From Blastocatellia bacterium (GTDB taxonomy: Bacteria; Acidobacteriota; Blastocatellia; Chloracidobacteriales; JADJPF01), in contig JADJPF010000024.1 in assembly GCA_016713405.1 (NCBI GenBank), positions 62,001-126,000 on the forward strand: DNA of 64,000 nucleotides, given 5' to 3'. A program made the translations under genes and the position numbers. This document shows, in pieces, positions 60,395 to 64,000 of the stretch (the first letter of the stretch is position 1; each line of letters starts with the position of its first letter). A model generated the notes under the pieces. It made no database searches and was not told the origin of the DNA. It saw only the letters and a program-made list of their open reading frames with translations.

Positions 60395-60431
60395 TAAAAA
60401 AGCACAACCCTTAAATCAGGGCTGTGCTTTT
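60395..60431 (-). terminator. Intrinsic terminator after TonB receptor 2
   Basis: aaaagcaca-a-ccc and ggg-c-tgtgctttt (about 60398-60410 and 60418-60431) form a 12-bp stem with one mismatch and an 8-base loop. On the minus strand it is followed by a T-run. It separates the receptor gene from the GH13-ABC operon. Confidence 0.8.
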
Positions 60432-60450
60432 AAGAAAATTTAGTAACTAA

Positions 60451-63400
60451 CTAAAAGTTTAGCCGCAATCCAAATTCAAATTGACGAGCAGAATTTCCAC
60501 GGGTGTTTGTAATTACAGCAGTATCACCAGCACCAATAAAAATACCTGGGTTATTGAATTGTGGATTATTGAAAAGATTATAAGCTTGAGCGCGGAACTC
60601 CAAGTTCAATCTTTCAACTAGGTTAAATCTACGGAAGATGGAAAAATCAACGGTTGATAGACCAGGGCCACGTAGGAAGTTACGAGGAGCTTGATCTTGA
60701 GCATTCATTGAAGGACGGAATGCAGCAGCATTGTAATAGCTGTTTACAGACTCATCACCCTTAGCAGACTCTTTGCTACCAACTAAAGCAGCACGACCAA
60801 AACCACCAAATACAGTAAATGGAGTTCCATCTTGTAAAGTAACAATAGTGTTAATTTGGTAGCCATAAAATAGAGCTTTAGCTATTTTGTTATCTGAGTC
60901 TTTTAAGAATGGTAGATCATAATTAGCCGCAAAGGTAAAACGATTACGTACATCATAATCTGCTGGGCCTTCGTCTAGGTCTAAATTATTAGGATCAGAT
61001 GCTTGAGTACGGAAGTTTCCACCTGGCCCAGGAAATGGCCCAGGAGTATTATTATTTGCACGTCCATAAGTATAAGAAGCTAAAAATCCTGCTCCTTTAT
61101 AGTTACGTAAAGTTGCTTTTATTTGTAGTGAGTTATAATCAGAATCGCCAACATTAGCAATTGTAGTTAGGCGGTTTCTTACATTAGGATCATTAAAGCC
61201 ACCAGAAGTAGAAACTGCAACAACATTATCACCCTTAGTTCCAACATAGCCGACACTTAAAGCTAGATAATTATTAAATTGATGCTCTACTGTTACATTA
61301 TATTGCTGTACTCTAGTAGTATCACTATCTCTAGGAATAAAGCGTAATGCAGAACCATCAGGAAGAACAGGATTACTTAAATTTATTGGGTTAGGTAGTG
61401 GGATAGGTTCGCTTAAACGAACATTAGCACCAGGGCCACCAAAACGAAATTGTGTAATGATAAATGGAGCGTTTTGTGTTAGTTGGTTAGCAATACCACC
61501 ACGATCTAATGAATAAAAGATACCATAGCCGCCACGAAGTACGGTTTTAGAATTAAACGCATAAGCTAGGCCAAAACGAGGTGCAAAATTGTTTTTATCT
61601 GTTTCTACTGTAGCACGTGGGCCATTCATTCCAGCAACTACTATTCTGCCTGTAGCAGGGTCAAAATTAGCTAGACGATCGTTTTCTTCAAAAGGTGCTG
61701 TGAAATATTCATAGCGTAACCCTAAATTGAGTGTAAGATTTCTGGTTATACGCCAATCATCTTGGGCATAAAAGCCATTTTCATAGGAAATAGCTGTGCT
61801 TGGTTGTAATGCTCCATCTGGACTAGCAGTAATTGAAGTAAAGTTGGTTTTACCTATTAACATTTCTGCTACTTCATAGCCTGTTTGACCTAAAGGAGGT
61901 GTGTTTCCAATTGTTGCAGTAAAGTCAGAGAAGAAATAGAAACCTTTAGCAAAATCACCTTGGAAGGCTCTTACATTACGACGAATTACTACAAAACCAA
62001 ACTTAAAGGTGTTGTTACCTCTAACATGAGTGAGCGCGTCTGATATTTGATAGCTACGTTCACGTAAGGTAAATTGACCGCCATCGCCTAAGTATTCAAT
62101 AAAATTACCGTTACCACCACCAATCAAGGAAATACCAGTGTTGGTATTAAACCCACCGGGCCACCAATACCAATATCTTGGTTTTGGTTTTGCCCAAAGT
62201 TAACTGGGAAAAATCCAATGCGTAGTAGTGTAAAACCAAAACGAAACTCATTAACAGTTGATGGGCTAAAAGTGTGGGTATAGCCAGTTGCTACTCCACG
62301 AGCTTCAATAGCGTTTAGACCAGAACCAAAACCAGCTTGGAAGCCTGGAATACGGCCTGGGTCGGTTTGGCTATCATCAGCAATACTAAAGCGGCCAAAT
62401 ATGGTGTCTGTATCCTTAAATCTATGGTCAATACGGAAATCACCATCATTAAAGGTTTGTTTGGCAATACGTTTAACAATATAGTTTTGTGTTGCTCGAC
62501 CAGCAATATCTGGTAAAGGGAATGAATTTAGGTATTTAACAGCTACTGGATCAAGTGGACGAGTAATAACATTACGTGGAAAAGGATTACCAGTTACTGG
62601 ATCAAAATTGTGATAGGTTGACCTAAGCCAGTAAAATTTGCATCTAGCAACTCGCCAAAATCACCTTGACGCATTCTAGCTGTAGGTACTGTGACACGGT
62701 TGCCTTCTTCTTTTGGTAGGTTTTGACGTAAGCCCTGGTAGTTACCAAAGAAAAATGTGCGGTCTTTCTTTATAGGTGCGCCAAAAGCAAAACCAAATTG
62801 ATTACGTTGAAATACTGGTTTAGTAGGAGCAAAAGTTGCTCGTGCATCTAGCTCAGAATTACGTAACAATTCAAAAACAGTCCCATGAATTTCATTAGTA
62901 CCTGATTTAGTAATAGCATTTATTACAGCACCACCTCCACGGCCAAATTCAGCAGGTGCAACACTAGTAATTACGCGAAATTCTTGTAATGCTTCGATAG
63001 GAGGGAAAAAAACAATTGTATTTACAACGCTTTCATTATTATCAATACCATCTAATAAAAAATTGTTGTTTTGTTCTCTTAAACCATTAGCAGAAATAGC
63101 TGCTGAACCTGTATCACCTTGACGAAATGTTTCTGCATTACCACCAGAACCATCTGCATTGCTGCCTGATGTGCCACGAGAAACCCCAGGAACTAAAGTA
63201 GCAAATTGTGTAAAGTTACGTCCATTTATTGGTAGATCAACAATTTGTTTACCTTCAATTACTTGTCCAATGGTAGCAGAACTAGTTTCTATTAATGGTG
63301 CGCTACTACTAACCTCAATTACATCGCTAACATCACCTGTATCAAGTTGGGCATTAATTTGAGCAATTTGGCTAACGGTTAAAGTAATATTAGTTTGAAT

Positions 63401-63685
63401 ATTAGTGCGAAAACCTTGAGCCATAACTTCTACACGATAATTACCAACTTTTAATAATGGAGCAACATAATTGCCTTGTTCATTAGTTGTAATTTCAACT
63501 TTGCTATTAGTACCAACATTGATTAAAGATACTGTTGCCCCAGCTATTGCTGCTCCTGTGGAATCAGTTACGGTTCCTTCTACACGGGCCGTATCGCTTT
63601 GTCCAAAAGTAAGGCCCGCCGTAAGTAGTAGAAAAGCTAAATTTCCTACTATACGGCCCTTAGAAAAAAAAGATTTGCGATTCAT
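60451..63685 (-). CDS. TonB-dependent receptor, Oar-like, carboxypeptidase-regulatory-like N-terminus (two one-base frameshifts)
   Basis: The joined frame gives about 1078 residues. Signal peptide (NLAFLLLTAGLTFGQS); Ig-like regulatory domain (GTVTDSTGAAIAGATVSLIN); plug (DLPINGRNFTQFATLVPGV, NNFLLDGIDNNESVVN, PAEFGRGGGAVINAITKSGT); beta-barrel ending FEFGLRLNF with terminal Phe. The frame breaks near 62608 (one base missing in caattttgat) and near 62155-62161 (one base missing in the GGP-GGF codons). Between them an open frame, NFDPVTGNPFPRNVITRPLD, continues the barrel cleanly. Its position next to a maltodextrin importer suggests glucan uptake across the outer membrane; that is inference. 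Confidence 0.9.
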
Positions 63686-64000
63686 TTTTATCCCTATCTC
63701 CTTGCTTAAACTGAAGAATTATTAATAAGTTATAAACTTAAAGAAAAGCTTTTTACTTTTAATTAAAAACACGAAAGATATTTTGAAATATAAAGAAAAA
63801 CGATTGATTGTTTTGTATGTATTACTAATATTAGTAAATATATATTTAAAGAACTATTAGTTTTGTTATTAGGTAAGTTGCCTATTTATTTTTTGGGGGC
63901 CAGAGATTAATTATTAAAGGCTACATCAAAATTATTTTATTTTTTTGGAAAAAGAAATTCTAATATTTTATCAAACCTGTTTGCCCATGCTTCTTCATTA
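63686..64000. other. AT-rich region upstream of TonB receptor 2
   Basis: 315 bases with no recognisable coding frame, RNA gene or hairpin. It probably holds the receptor promoter. A purine-rich aaggagata about 10 bases before the receptor ATG (63685) is its ribosome binding site. Confidence 0.5.

Noticed and set aside
62315..62506. Short 63-codon open frame on the minus strand inside TonB receptor 2
   Set aside because: The true frame of the receptor runs through this stretch after repair of two single-base losses; the small frame has no independent support.
1..64000. Reassignment of UGA to tryptophan
   Set aside because: TGG codons are used normally in all long genes, trpS looks standard, and only two internal TGA codons occur; a recoded AT-rich genome would have many.

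Overview
This is an AT-rich bacterial chromosome segment with about 43 protein genes, mostly housekeeping and central-metabolism genes plus several unusual multidomain proteins. Two Oar-like TonB-dependent receptors with N-terminal carboxypeptidase-regulatory-like domains (14993-17951 and 60451-63685) point to Acidobacteriota. The low GC would be atypical for that phylum, so the placement is an inference. I see no rRNA, tRNA, CRISPR array, phage or transposase gene.

Layout. 1-6606: the tail of a cyclodeaminase-like gene, a repeat-rich spacer, a crotonase-family hydratase, an AhpD-like gene with an in-frame TGA, then nusB, ribH, a thioesterase, an ArnT-like glycosyltransferase and threonine synthase, all on the minus strand. 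6713-14384: a Cof-type phosphatase, cyclophilin, tsaD, a membrane TPR protein and a STAND-like WD40 protein. 14993-24677: TonB receptor 1, a large hybrid sensor kinase, a PilO/PilN/secretin-domain fusion and a small zinc-ribbon membrane protein. 24975-33437: lon, an ABM monooxygenase, sppA, pepE, a phasin-like gene with an internal TGA, and a SulP transporter with beta-carbonic anhydrase. 34251-41197: a DUF2071 protein, hisB, a PPC-domain protein, comM, a response regulator, a Pro-rich protein, trpS and an unknown protein. 41279-47191: two giant redox proteins. 48060-63685: a maltodextrin/glycogen locus with pullulanase, two other GH13 enzymes, a complete MalEFGK-type ABC importer and TonB receptor 2.

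The most exciting candidate system is the redox pair at 41279-47191. One protein joins FHA, transmembrane helix, seven c-type hemes, transmembrane helix, 4Fe-4S clusters and a flavin oxidoreductase whose sequence order looks circularly permuted. The other joins two cyclic-nucleotide-binding domains, four 4Fe-4S sites and a five-helix membrane domain with four spaced histidines typical of a diheme cytochrome b. Together they look like a signal-gated transmembrane electron conduit.

Two window-wide observations matter for any reader. First, about 14 one-base indels, most of them in homopolymers, split at least 11 otherwise intact genes. This looks like residual long-read error, so I annotate those genes as single joined features. 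Second, none of the 43 genes I could end uses TGA as its stop (35 TAA, 8 TAG), while two genes carry an internal TGA. One of these sits exactly where a CxxC cysteine should be, which makes it a candidate selenocysteine (CxxU) protein.
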